This document shows positions 23,162-35,344 of a DNA stretch of 64,000 nt, one piece after another. The position numbers and the translations under genes were made by a program. The DNA comes from Pneumocystis sp. 'macacae' (Eukaryota; Ascomycota; Pneumocystomycetes; Pneumocystales; Pneumocystaceae). The notes beneath the pieces are model-generated. The model was not told where the DNA came from, made no database searches, and saw nothing but the letters and a program-made list of their open reading frames with translations. Every line of letters starts with the position of its first letter. The first letter of the stretch is position 1. The stretch covers positions 310,001 to 374,000 of the forward strand of contig CM030722.1 of assembly GCA_018127085.1 (NCBI GenBank). Reading direction: 5' to 3'.

Positions 23162-25327
23162 TCAAATTTCTTTTTTAGTTATATTTTCATTCTCATAATC
23201 AAAAATCGAATCATGACATTCTCCATCATGAATAATAGTCACTAAAGATTAGAGTCTATAAAAATCCAATAAAAATACATACTTGAGCTAAAGGAACCAA
23301 AAGGGTCAACAGAAACTCCTGAATTAGAAGATAACCATCCCCCTAAAGACCGTTCAATAGCCGGAATCGTTGTTTTGGCATTTTGAGAGGGTTCTATATC
23401 AATGCTTAAACTTTCTTTTATATCGCGAAGATTATGAATTTCAGAATTCCCAGAAAGCACTGGTATTATAGGAGGACGTGTATGACGCAATAATGCCCAT
23501 TGAGTATTTCGGAAAAAAGGGTGGGATTTTACATCAGAAGCACCTGCTTTAGATCCAAGACGACGATTTTCATCTTTAGTTAAGAGTTTCCGAATAAAAG
23601 ACTTAGATGAACTACAAATTAGACTTTAAAAAGATTTATTCTATAAATACCTCGTGACTTGCTGATGACTAAGTTCAGGAAATACAACGTCATTTTTCAA
23701 AATATTTGTAAAAGTACTGTTTCTATTTTTTCCTTTAAATGGCGTAATTCCAAACTAATTATCACATATTAAATTAAAATAAAAAATTCTAAAAAACATA
23801 CAAGCATTTCAAACGTTAAAATACCCAAAGTCCACCAATCTACTGCACTTGTATGTCCACATCCTTTAATAACTTCAGGCGCAATATATTCCTCTGTACC
23901 AACAAATGAATTGGTCCGAAAATCAGCAATACATGACTTTGTATCTATTGCAGGGAATGAACCAGATACACTTTTTGATACAACCATAGCAGGAGCACCA
24001 CCAGGTGCAGATTGTTTGGAAAGATCAAAATCAGACAACATAATATGACCAGAATGATGCAAAAGAATATCTATTTTAACAATTAAAAGAAACAAACAAC
24101 AAAAAAACACTATACTCTCTGGTTTTAGATCACGATAGATAAACCCCATTAAATGCAAATACTCTAAAGCTGCTGTTACTTCCGCAGCATAAAAACGAGA
24201 TGCATCCTCAGATAGACATTTACCAGGACGCATTTGTAATGCTAAAAATATTAAAACCCAGCTTTCAAAAAAAGGAAAATAGAAAACTATTCTAACCTCG
24301 AAAAAATTCACCACCCATACAATATTCCATACAAAAATACAAATTCTTATCAGATTGAAAAGAATGATAAAGAGTAACAATAAAAGGATGATTACTTGTT
24401 GCTAAAATCTCCTGTTCAGCAAGCACACGTTTAATCTTATTTCTTTTAATCATTTCCTTCTTATTTAAGACTTTAAGTAATAAGAAATAACTCTTTATCA
24501 TAAAATACAATCATACCCTTCATTGCATATAACTTTTTTGTTTTCTTTTCCCGAACAAGATACACTTTTCCAACATCCCCTTTTCCAAGTAACTTAATTT
24601 TATCAAAACTAGATGGACCCACTTCAACATTACACACTTTAATGGAACTACTCGAATACGTTCTTGCAAAACTGTTCAACTTTTTAAGTTTTCCAGAACG
24701 ATTATTATCCGAAGAACTTGGAATATTCAAAGAATTTATTGTATTCTTATTATCAGAATCCATATTATTTAAATATTCAAGAACTTGATTCTTCCCAGAG
24801 CAAGAAGAAACTTCTGAACAACTCTTCTCTAATGTCATAGCTAGTTCCGATGGTAAAGTCTGAGGCTTATGGATTTTTAACTTACGGAAAGTAGATCTCC
24901 CATATGACAAAGAATTCATTCTCCTAAAAGATTGCACTAGATTTTCATCCTTAGAAGGAGAATGAGGAAACGTTGTGCTTTTAAGTATGCTTTCATGTTT
25001 CACTGAAAAATGTAAAATTTGGTTATCACTTGTATAAGTATTTTTATGCTCAGAAAGATATGAATATTCGCTGTATTTCGAATCCTTAGTATGACTACCG
25101 CCAATAAACATCATATTGCACTCTATATTCTTATCACACAAAGACGAGTTTGATTTACGAGTATTATGATTAAATTTAAAAAAGCATTTTAATTTTTGTG
25201 AAAATTTAGGTTGTGTTATGTTATTTACCAAAGCATCCCCACTATCAAAAAACCTCTTTTGAACAAATATAGACCGCAAGACGCTCCTCCGGCATTTATG
25301 CTCAGTTGTAGTTTTCTGCATTTCCAT
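23162..25327 (-). CDS. FPK1: AGC protein kinase of the Fpk1/Kin82/NRC-2 type
   Basis: Family members phosphorylate and activate plasma-membrane lipid flippases. The N-terminal 200 or so residues are Ser/Lys-rich and disordered. The kinase domain starts [20 protein letters not shown]; the [11 protein letters not shown] loop is characteristic of this family. Further on are [33 protein letters not shown], and MLSDFDLSK, where DFD replaces DFG as in this AGC subgroup. The activation-segment insert ends [15 protein letters not shown], followed by [19 protein letters not shown] and [14 protein letters not shown]. By splicing, the tail ends [12 protein letters not shown] at stop 23164-23162. At least six introns. 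Confidence 0.88.
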
Positions 25328-25939
25328 ACTTTTATCTTTAAAAAAGTAGAGTTTTTAAACAAAAAGAAAAAACCACTATATCTAACTCTCCTGTATTATT
25401 TAATGTACTTTTTTAGCCTTATTCAAGTACTATTTTATGTTATTCAAGTGAATTCTATTTCCCTCGATTTTCATGTCTTGTAATTAGTCTTAACGGTTTC
25501 AGAAGACTCATAATAAACATGTTAAAAAAAGTGATAAATAATACATAAAAACACAGTATTAGAAACGAAAGTAGAAAAGAATAGCAAAACACATTTATTG
25601 TGAAACCTTTATATACATTTCTCTAAAATACATAACTTTCCGATAAATCTAAGTATGTTCGACAGATAAAAGAACAAAGCTCAGCCAAAAAAACAAACGA
25701 ATCGTAAAAAATACAAAAAAATGTTAATATGTATACTACTAAAAACATATATATACATTTATATATATGTTATATGACCTATTGATTAAAACTGTATTCA
25801 TAAGATCCTATAGAATGTAAAATAAAAAACAATGCCATAAAAATAACCCGTAACATATAAAGCAATCCAATGTATTTTATGAAGGCAATATTATGACAAA
25901 ACTATTAATGATTATAAGAACAATAGAAAAATCAAGTAT
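25328..25939. other. AT-rich intergenic region
   Basis: About 610 bases between the kinase start and the TBC gene stop. It contains the kinase promoter and TATA-like alternating TA runs around 25745-25775. No RNA gene or repeat was recognised. Confidence 0.4.
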
Positions 25940-28900
25940 TTATCTAGACTCAAAAGACTCATCAGCAATCTCTTGTAATATAGAAGCGTCCATTTCTGCC
26001 TTAAGCTTCCGAATTTCAATTTCCCTGTAACGCATAACATCTTTAACTCGAATACGTTTCTTATTTTCACAAGTTGCACGAATGAAAGGGTCAATATTAA
26101 ATGACTCTAGAGATAAATTTTTAAGAAGCGAATAAATTGAAGCCGGAGATGCACATGCTAGTATTTGTTTTTCTTTGCTTTTAATAATTGCAATTGAAAC
26201 TCGGAACAAATAAACATTTCCTTCAATAAACAAAAGATCGAAGACACGAAAAAGAACCTCTGGTGGAAGACAATCAGTAAACACACTCAAAAACCAATTA
26301 AACGTAACAGCCTCCAAATCTACAGACAGTTTTTTAAAATGATCATATATTCGTGGGCATAATTCTGCAACATATCGTATTAAAACTCTCTGATCTGCAC
26401 GTGATGCAAGTAAACCAGGTGTAAAATAGTGCAATGGTAAAATATTTTCAACAATACTAACCAAAACATAAAAAGCCTCTTCTTCTGTTGCATGTGTTAA
26501 GAGTAATGTAGCTGCTATAACATTCACTAAACAACCTCAACATATACGATTAAAAGATATCCACTTACTTCCTTGACAATAACCTATTTGGGTATTATGC
26601 CTACTAAATGCAAGTAAAACATTTCTGAGTTTATGTACACCAGGTCCTTTTCCTCCAAAAAAGACATTATTTGGCATAGTTCTATAAATATCCATATCAA
26701 TTTGTACTACAACCATTGGATCAATATCTTTCCCCATTGTTAATAAATCATTATAATATCCTGGCTGTTGAAGTTGATATGCCCCACTACATTCTCTCCA
26801 AACCTAACTATTTAAACAACTTTGCATTTCTTTTGAAAACTAACCTTAGAACGATAAACTATTGGTATACCACCAATTACCAAATTTCTAAATTCCTTCC
26901 AACGCTGTTTTCCAACTTTTCCAGCTATTCCTAAACCCGATATCCCAATCAATTCAGAACCTTCATAACCATAAAAACTAGAATTTACAGTGCGCTTTTT
27001 TTCATTTTGAATTTTTCGTAAAAAAGAATCCCATAATTCTTGTTTCACTTTATCATCACTATATGTATCTAACTGCGAACGTAACAAAATTTTCGCAGCA
27101 AAACCTTTGGATTTTTCATCCATATTTATTGTTATAAATCCTTGTGCAACAGAACTATCACTACTAAGAGAAGTCAAAGTTGGTGAGATTCCATTATAAT
27201 TTAATAACTTGTTTTCTATACCCATAAATTTATGTAAACTATTCATAGAAGTTGAGGGTCCTTTTTTTGAATAGGAATTATCTAATCCACTGTTTTTTTG
27301 AGTTTCATTTTTATCATGACCTAAATCTTTAAAATAGCTCGAATCTTCAGAACAGCTACTGCTACTTTTGTTATTTGTTTCAGTAGACTAAATAAGAGTT
27401 AAACATATAATCATAAAAAAAACAATAATTACTTCAATCAGTCCAGGACTAGAAGTGTTATTTTTAGAACGAAAACCATATATAAAACCAAATCTGTCAG
27501 CTATCGGTTTTTCATCAACTCTATAATATTCATTCCATGATGGAAGTAATGTAGGAGGTTGACGTTCTGGAGGAACAATAGTATCCATTTCAAGAGACCT
27601 AGGAGTAGAATAAAAAGACAAAGAAGGCTTAGATCCAGGAGTAAGCACTGAAGTAACAGTTTCTTTAATTACCGAAGGAAATCGAGTATCGGTCTGAGTA
27701 GACTGAGATACGTTTTGATCTTGCGGATAAGTATCATGCACTGAACTATTTGGTAAAAGACTCATGTGTAAATTTCCATTTTTTAATTTCAATTTAATTA
27801 TTTTCTCGTACAAACGATTAATAGAAAATGCTCTAGAGCTAATATCATCAACAGATAATCCCTTAAGATATTTCGACAATATTTTGTCCAAATTCAAATT
27901 AGGCGTCTTCAATATTGATTTAGATAAGCTATCTTGAATCAAAACTTGGTGATAATCAAGAACTATCGGCAGAACAAGGCGCCATGTAAAATCTATTATC
28001 ATTGAAGATTTTCTTTTTTGATATATCAAATTTGTATAAAAGTTTTCAGATAATAATACATGACATGCAGCAAAACCTATAGCTTTAAAATGAGTTGTAC
28101 AAAAATATTGTAAATCAGAAACATTTTCTTTAAAATAAGAACCAAATCCTGACATTTTTGAAAAAGCATCAAAAGAAGTAAATGTGTCAAGCGACGCCAT
28201 TCTAGGGATTATTTTGTTAAACCTACGAGAATAAAACTGAAGCTTAGAATGTATATTTGATGTTTTAGAATTTGAAACAGGATCTTTTTTAAAAGAAAAC
28301 TCATGCTCAGTTGAAGTCAAAACATTAGTATGGTTCTCTCCATTCACAAACTTCAGAGTTTCACCGCTAGAATTATTTTGACAAGCAGAATAAGTTCTTC
28401 TTTGATCTCCTATATTCATATTTTTTTGTAAATCTTCAGATCCCATTATTTTAGAAATAAAACCAGATATTTTTCCATCTGTATGAAAACCTGTCTTGCA
28501 GTATTTGTCCATGTTATCATCCGTAATTACTTCCATTAAACGCTCATCAAGAGATTCAACACAACTTACATCAGAAGCTGTGTTATTTAGATTATCTGTA
28601 AATAAAGACTCTTGTGATTTTTCACAAGAGTCATGGAGATATCGTTCTATATCCAAATAAGTTACACCTACACTTAAAAGCATTTTCTTCAAAACAATTT
28701 CACGATCTTTTGACTGTCTTTGACTTTCAATCACTTGGACATCTCTTAATGCTAAATCTCTAGCAAGTTGACGTATAAAATTGATTGCACCATAACGGTC
28801 AATCAATCTCTGAATAGAACTATCGCATTCAAGATGTATATTCCCAGGAATTTGGTCATAACATTCATCAAATAGTGGAATATGATTAAACACATGATTC

Positions 28901-29189
28901 GATGAAATCTTTGTAGAATAAGCTTTGTTCACTGTTTTAACCTCATTTTTTCCAGAAAAAAAAGACGAAGATGATCTAAATCTAGAAAAAAGAGGCTTCG
29001 ATGACTTATTTTCTTCTGTTTTAACCACATAATTCACCTTATTTTGTTCCTCCAAATTTATCCTAAAAAGTCAAATATTCAATAATTTAAAAAATTTTAA
29101 TACATAAAACCTAAAGATTCATTAAGTGCAGGTGACAAAGGATGTTCATCTTGATGAACAGGAAATACTTCATGTTTATTTGTTCTCAT
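25940..29189 (-). CDS. TBC-domain Rab GTPase-activating protein
   Basis: Rab-GAP. The C-terminal TBC domain has RWKEFRNLVIGGIPIVYRSKVW, the arginine-finger motif (QIDMDIYRT), the glutamine-finger motif IGYCQGMNVIAATLLL, FNWFLSVFTDCLPPEVLFRVFDL and EGNVYLFRVSIAIIK. The large N-terminal half is Ser-rich, with one conserved-looking patch (YGAINFIRQLARDLALRD). Start: the long open frame begins with a non-ATG codon at 29055, but splicing a 45-nt intron (donor GTATTAAA at about 29112) adds MRTNKHEVFPVHQDEHPLSP, giving ATG at 29189. Codon AT|G for the residue before INLEEQ is split by this intron. The exact Rab target is unknown; it resembles the fission-yeast TBC proteins with a long N-terminus. 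Confidence 0.85.
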
Positions 29190-29384
29190 TTCAGATACAT
29201 CTCCGGTTATACGCAGATCTTATCGCCTAAAGATGTACTAAATATATTATATATAAAAATAAAAAATAAGCAAAAATCTATGAAGCAAAACAAAACAAAA
29301 AGAAATAAATCTATTGAGTTCAAAAAAGACGTAAAGAAAGATTTTGTATTTTTAAAAGTATATTAATTCATTAGAGTATTTCTT

Positions 29385-30860
29385 TTAAAATAAATGGAAT
29401 ACTGTAACTATACAAATAATCACAATGAAAAAAGGCAAAAAATTAACTGACTGTAGTCTATTTGTTTCAAGAATGTAACTTTCTAGAGTTTTTGCCATAT
29501 TTTCTCTAGAAAAAAAATTTATAACTTTCTGTCTACCCCTTTCACCCATCGCTGCACGCTCATCATCTGTTAATTTAAAAAGAGCATTTTCTAACGTGCA
29601 GGCCCACTCATTATCGTCAGGTTTCTTTAGCCAACCACTAACACCATCATCTATTGTCTCTAAAGGACCTCCATTATTTTGAGCTAAAACAATAGTCCTA
29701 TGAAGCATAGCTTCAAGAGGCACAATTCCGAAATGCTCATATGGTGGCGTATACAGAAGTATGGATGCTTCACGAAGAAGATGATTTTTGAATGTTGTAG
29801 ATATAGAAAGTAAAAAAATAACCTCATATCCAGAAAAGTCTAAAGGAAATAAATATGGATGTTGAAAAGTTTTTGACTTTAATGAAAGACGATTACACAA
29901 ATCAACAAGTTCATTATGATATTGAACATTTTCCTCAACCCTTGATTCATATCCCCCTTATCAAAATTTTTTAGAAAAAAAACATAAATACCTTGCATAC
30001 CTGCAATAACCAAACAACATTTAGAAGTAGAAGAAATCCCCTTAAGAGAATAATAAGACCGTATTGCCAAACCAATATTCTTTTTTCGTTCAAATCTATT
30101 TATAGACAAAATCAAATGAAGATAGCTATATTATTTTACATAATTCATTCAAAGAAAAATAATTTTACCTCTGACGTACTAAAAGCAACTCGTTAAATAC
30201 TACTTCTTGATTTGTATTAATACTAGGGTATAATATAGTAAGGTCTTTGATATTTGGGAAAGCTTCTCGAACAATTGATGCAGTAAAACGACTATTTACA
30301 AATATTCTATCAGCTGCCAATAACGTCCGCTCCTCAATCCAATCAAAAGGAAACCGATAAACTTTTCTTAAAAAACTATCCCGTCTTGCCAACAACTTAT
30401 CAGGAAAATGGCAATAAAACAAAAGCTTCAAACACTTTTTCTGCAACAAAGGTGCACTAAACGGCAACAAATCCATAATAATGACATCATAAACACCTCT
30501 TTCTAGAAACAAGCAAATAGAAAGATAGAATTGGCGAAAAATTGCACACAAAATAGAAAATTTCCCAAAAATTTTCATTGGAATTCCATTACCACGTACC
30601 TTTACTTGTACAATTCCTTTTCCAATTAATATAAGACAAAAAACTCTTATATACCCTTTTTAATTTCCTCAAAACAGTGATCTAGATCACAATGACTTGT
30701 ATAAATTACAATATCATGACCTAGTGTTTGAAGTCCAACTGCAGCATCAACAGTAAACCTCTCAGCTCCTCCTAGATAGCTATAAAATCATATTCTAAGC
30801 TTATCCTTATCACATTAACGAACCTATCCCAAGATCTGGATGAACAAAAGCAATTTTCAT
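29385..30860 (-). CDS. ALG2: Alpha-1,3/1,6-mannosyltransferase Alg2
   Basis: GT4-family enzyme adding the second and third mannoses to the dolichol-linked oligosaccharide on the cytosolic face of the ER. Starts MKIAFVHPDLGIGGAERF (an intron splits GIG), then LQTLGHDIVIYTSHCDLDHC, VKVRGNGIPMKIFGKF, DVIIMDLLPFSAPLL, LFYCHFPDKLLARR, IFVNSRFTASIVREAFP, LSINRFERKKNIGLAI, and the GT4 C-terminal EHFGIVPLEAML and NNGGPLETIDDG. The C-terminus is a hydrophobic segment (FLPFFIVIICIVTVFHLF), matching the membrane anchor of Alg2. Five or six exons. Divergent from ZPR1, with starts only 76 bases apart. Confidence 0.92.
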
Positions 30861-30936
30861 ATTTCATATTTCATATCGTTAAATATACAGTGAACACCCA
30901 AACGAAGGACATTATCAAATTATAAAATTTAAAAAA

Positions 30937-32479
30937 ATGAAATTAGAAGAAAAAAAAAGTGATTTTAAAATATTTAAAGATATAAAGAACAAAGTAGATG
31001 ATATATGTAATGCACATTGCGAAAAAAGTTGTGAAAACGGACCAGTGGTTGAGGAGATAGAGAGTTTATGTATGCAATGTGAAAATAAGGTAAAATAGCA
31101 CAGCATAACTTGTAATTTTCAAGAAATAATGGCTGATATTCAGTGAAAAGGGAATAACAAAGCTGTTTTTTACAGTTATTCCTTTTTTTCGGGAGGTGAT
31201 TCTTATGTAGGATGTCTTTTAAAAGATTTTTTAAATATCTAAAATTTAGTAAAGGTCTTTTGAATGCTTGGACTGTGGGTTTAAGAATTCAGAAGTACAA
31301 TCAGCGGGAACAATTCAAGAAAAAGGAACGTTATATACTTTTTTAGTTGACTCAAAAAATGACTTCAACCGTCAAATTATTAAATCGGAAACATCATCTA
31401 TATTTATAAAAGAACTTGATCTTGAAATACCCCCTGGAAAAGGAAAAATAAGTAATATCGAGGGAATTATAATAAAAATTCTTGAAGATTTAGAATTAAA
31501 TCAGCCCCTTCGTAAATATCAAGATCCAGATACGTATGAAAAAATAAATCAATTCATGATACATATTCGTGATTTGTTAGACGGAAAATGCTTTCCTTTT
31601 GAAATAACTATAGACGATCCTGCAGGAAATAGTTGGATTGAAATGCTGCCAGAAGATCCACAAAAAAAATGGAAGAAAATAGAATATGAAAGAACACTTG
31701 AACAAAATGCAAAATTAGGCTTATATCATCCTAAAGAAGAAAATGAAAAAAATACTATAAGTCCAGAAGAAGTCCATAAATTCCCGGCAACATGCTCTAG
31801 TTGTACAAAACCATGTAATACAAATATGAAATTAGTCAACATTCCATATTTTAAAGAAGTAATTATCATGAGCACGGTTTGTGATTACTGTGGATATAAA
31901 AGCAATGAAGTAAAAACAGGAGGCGAAATACCAGAAAAAGCGAAGAAAATTACTTTAAAAGTAGAAAATATGGATGATTTATCTCGAGATCTTTTAAAGG
32001 TAAATTAAACAAATAGTATATTTTTTATGCTAAAATAATTTAGAGTGAAACATGTTCTATAACAATTCCAGAATTAAATTTAGATTTAAACCCAGGAACC
32101 TTAGGAAGTAAGTTTACTACACTAGAAGGTTAATCATTGTATTATTGAAAAAAAGCTGACAATTTTAAAAGGACTACTTGCTCAAACTTATGATGAACTT
32201 TACAGTAGAGTATATTCTAGAACAAGTGATTCAATGGAACCTGAAAAAAATAGACGATGGAATAATTTTCTTCAACGTCTTCAAGATGCAAGAAATGGAA
32301 AAATAAAATTTACCATAATTTTAGATGATCCTATGTCTAGTTCTTATCTTCAAAACTTGTATGCGCCCGATCCAGATCCGAACATGAAAATAGAAGAATA
32401 TGAACGAACATATGAACAAAACGAAGATTTAGGCATCAATGATATGATTTTGAATCCAGAAAACCAAAAAAATAATTAA
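30937..32479 (+). CDS. ZPR1: Zinc finger protein Zpr1
   Basis: Conserved eukaryotic chaperone-like protein that folds eEF1A. It has the duplicated ZPR1 architecture. Repeat 1: ESLCMQCENK, GITKLFFTVIPFFREVIL and, across an intron in the Met codon, MSFECLDCGFKNSEV (a C4 zinc finger), then the A domain (GTIQEKGTLYTF; RQIIKSETSSIFI). Repeat 2: CSSCTKPCNTNMKLVNIPYF, CDYCGYKSNEVKTGG, SETCSITIPELNLDL and ILDDPMSSSYL. It ends QKNN. Introns at about 31089-31150, 31199-31248 and 32002-32041. The length fits the family. Confidence 0.92.
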
Positions 32480-32886
32480 AACTATTAAAAATCATAAAAA
32501 TTGAATACATTGGAAATACTATAATATTTAACTGTAATATACAATTAACATAATATTTCATTCAATCCTAAATTATAAAAATCAGTATCAATATCTGTAA
32601 ACTATAGATTCAGCTAACTACAAATATATACTAACTACTTAAGATCATATTTGTGTATTATAAAAACGATTTCTTAATATATACTATAACATTAAAAAAA
32701 TATTATATATTTAAATATACAAGCTCATCCATTTTATATATTAAAATAAGCACCCCTAAATAAACTATGTAGTAGAAGATCCAATAATATAATAGAATTT
32801 CTGATTCTATAATTTTTAAATAACCTGCAAAACGATATACTTTAAAACTTCACAGCGATCGCATTTAAAACCAATTCAATAATAAA
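32480..32886. other. AT-rich intergenic region
   Basis: About 400 bases between two genes transcribed in the same direction. Only A/T-rich sequence with TATATA runs near 32700; no feature recognised. Confidence 0.4.
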
Positions 32887-33518
32887 ATGGTTGTTCTAGG
32901 GCTTTTTATTTCAGCAACGCTTGATAATGTTACATCATTGGCCCCATCAGACCCTCCTAATTACTATTATACGTTTAAAATTCAATGTACTTCGTGTAGA
33001 GAAATAGTTAATTTTATTTTTTTTTTATTATCATAGATTAATATCTTTAATAGCACTCCAATCCAGTCAAAATATCTCGCAACGAAGCCGTTGGAATTCC
33101 ACACAGTCGTGGAAAAGCATCATTTGTATGGAAATGTCGACATTGCCAAGTATTTTATTTAAATTATCCATTTCTTCCATTTTAACCTTTTTACTTAGAG
33201 AGAAAATTCTGCCAGTCGGTTTATCCATAAAAAAAGACATTGTTATAAAAGATTTAGACATTGAAGGAGAGATGTCTGAATACACACTTGAAATATCGCC
33301 TTCTATGTCTCATATTATTTCATTTGAATGTAGAGGCTGTGAATTTATAGAATTTTATCCAGATGTTGGTATTAAATTTTAGATTATCTTCATTTCATAC
33401 TGATTAGGGTGAATGGTCTTGCAAAGGCTTCGAATCAGGTACTCCATTCCATGAAATAAACCTAAACGAAGGTGAATGGTATGATTATGATGAAAAAGTT
33501 AGTAAAAAAAACTATTAA
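32887..33518 (+). CDS. CZIB/DUF866 zinc-binding protein
   Basis: Member of the small CXXC-motif zinc-binding family (human CZIB, C1orf123). Spliced reading: MVVLGLFISATLDNVTSLAP, FKIQCTSCREI (first CxxC), HSNPVKISRNEAVG, SRGKASFVWKCRHCQ (second CxxC), RENSA, then SFECRGCEFIEFYPD and GEWSCKGFESGTPFHEINL and GEWYDYDEKVSKKNY. These blocks match the family in order and spacing. Introns include a short one of about 38 nt inside the RENSA exon (about 33216-33253) needed to keep the frame. Molecular function of the family is poorly known. Confidence 0.87.
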
Positions 33519-33658
33519 GATCAATTAACAATTAACATGTTTAGAATCAGACTGAAGTATCTATTACAAATATTAAATGGGAAATAAAAAGAGTATAAAT
33601 ACATATATGTATCCTCAATTTAAAATACACATTCTCGCTAAATTTACAAGTATAACAT

Positions 33659-35114
33659 TTATTTTTTAAGATAAGAATGCAAAGGTTCTACTTTTGCTTT
33701 TTTTGAAAGCCCAACACGATAATACGGTTTTGTTATAATAGATCTTCGCACAGATTCTTTTGATATAGACGATGTTGCAGTTGGTGTAAGTTGAGTATTT
33801 ACTGTATTAAATATTTCCATAGGTGGTGTTAATTGCTGATCTTTGGATTTTGAAGTATTCTTCTTGTCATCTATTAATTGCAATGTATTAACATCTACAT
33901 TATCTAGAACTTTTTCTACTATTTCTACTGTGTTAGATACTGAAAAATATGTTCCTATCTTTAAAGTTTCAGAATCATCTCTGCAAGATTCAGGTGTCTT
34001 TAAGCCTTTATCCGTGTCTGATTGACTGTTTCCTTGATGTTCTGTTAATTGTGATTTACATTCATGCATTTTAGAATCATTATGAATAGTTCTTGAACAA
34101 TCACCATCTAGTAAAGCATTATGATTAGTAGAATAATGATCATTTATGTCACATGAGTCTAAAAGGCGATGATCAGAGTCTTTAGAAAATAAATATTTAT
34201 TAGACTTTATAATATCTTTAGAAAAAACCGTCTCAGAGAAATCATTTCTAAGCTCATAATGCTGTATAGAAGTATTGCTCAGAGTATCCACATGATCATG
34301 ATAGGATCCAAGAGAGGAATATCTTTTCATTCTTCCCTCTTTTCTCAAATCGTCTTTTGCAGTTTTGCTTCTTCTCATTTTCTTTCCTTTTTTTCGAGAT
34401 ACATCATTTCTTAAGCCAGTAGTGGATTCAATATCATTCGAAGAAAGAGAAGCATTCACGTTACTCTCAAAGCTGCATCCATTTGTTCGCAAAGGATTTA
34501 TATCACACGCAGCAAGAGAAAATAACTGAGTTTCTGATTTTTCTTGTTGACATAATCGAAATATTTCTGTGTTTTGATCTAGACACGTTTCTTCCCTACA
34601 ATTGACAGTAGATCTGTTTTCCATTGTCTCGAATTCATCAATTTTGCTCTGATTAAACGACGGAGACAACTGTATCTCATCATCCCTACCATCTATGTTC
34701 ATGATAGGAATTGAATCACGCTGAACATTCATATGCGAAGCATAGTTCCCATTAGACAAGAAAAACGTCTCTTCAGAGTTATCATTTTTTGTACTTTCTT
34801 CCTCCGAAAAAATATAATTTTTATTTTTCATATCATTTTTTGATTCCTGCAACATTGAAACAGGAGTTTCATAATTGATAATAGAATTATCCAAAGATAC
34901 TGGAGTAGTTGCATTGTTTATAATATTTTCTCTCTCGCAATGCATTTTTTTTTGGAATATATGCATGTCAACTAAATCATTAAATCTAAAATTATTCAAA
35001 AAAAAAACGAAAAATGATACCATTATTATGTAAAACTGTTTCTGAAGGAAAAGAATCATCTTCACCTTCTGAATCTGCAATACATGATCCTTTTTTACAC
35101 GAAAAGATATTCAT
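33659..35114 (-). CDS. Ser-rich protein with RAD51AP1-like C-terminal motif
   Basis: About 470 residues. The first exon is MNIFSCKKGSCIADSEGEDD...HNN, joined by a roughly 60-nt intron (35029-34970) to VDMHIFQKKMHCERE. The body is Ser/Asn/Asp-rich, probably disordered, with a basic cluster (SRKKGKKMRRSKTAKDDLR) in the middle and TP sites (QLTPPME, QLTPTAT). The last 20 residues, YRVGLSKKAKVEPLHSYLKK, strongly resemble the C-terminal RAD51-interaction motif of human RAD51AP1, whose pattern as I recall it is GLSRLARVKPLHP. That gives a possible role as a recombination accessory factor. The start lies 230 bases from PRMT5's stop. The remaining sequence was not recognised, so the call rests on one short motif. 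Confidence 0.6.
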
Positions 35115-35344
35115 AATTAATCAGTTAATATCACTATAAAAGCGATTAATATCATGAAAATACACATAAAATTCAAAAAATACAATAAAAATAGAAATAC
35201 TCATATCATCACCAAACATTCGCGTTAAGTTAAGCTTTCTTTCTATTGAATTAACAAATACTCTTAAAACATGTTAACGTTTTAAATTATCGAAATCAGA
35301 TCGATTTCGATATTAGAAAGATATTAAATATCAATGTCTTATTA

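Noticed and set aside
29055..29055. Non-ATG start of the TBC protein
   Set aside because: An upstream exon with a normal ATG (29189) joins in frame through a consensus intron.
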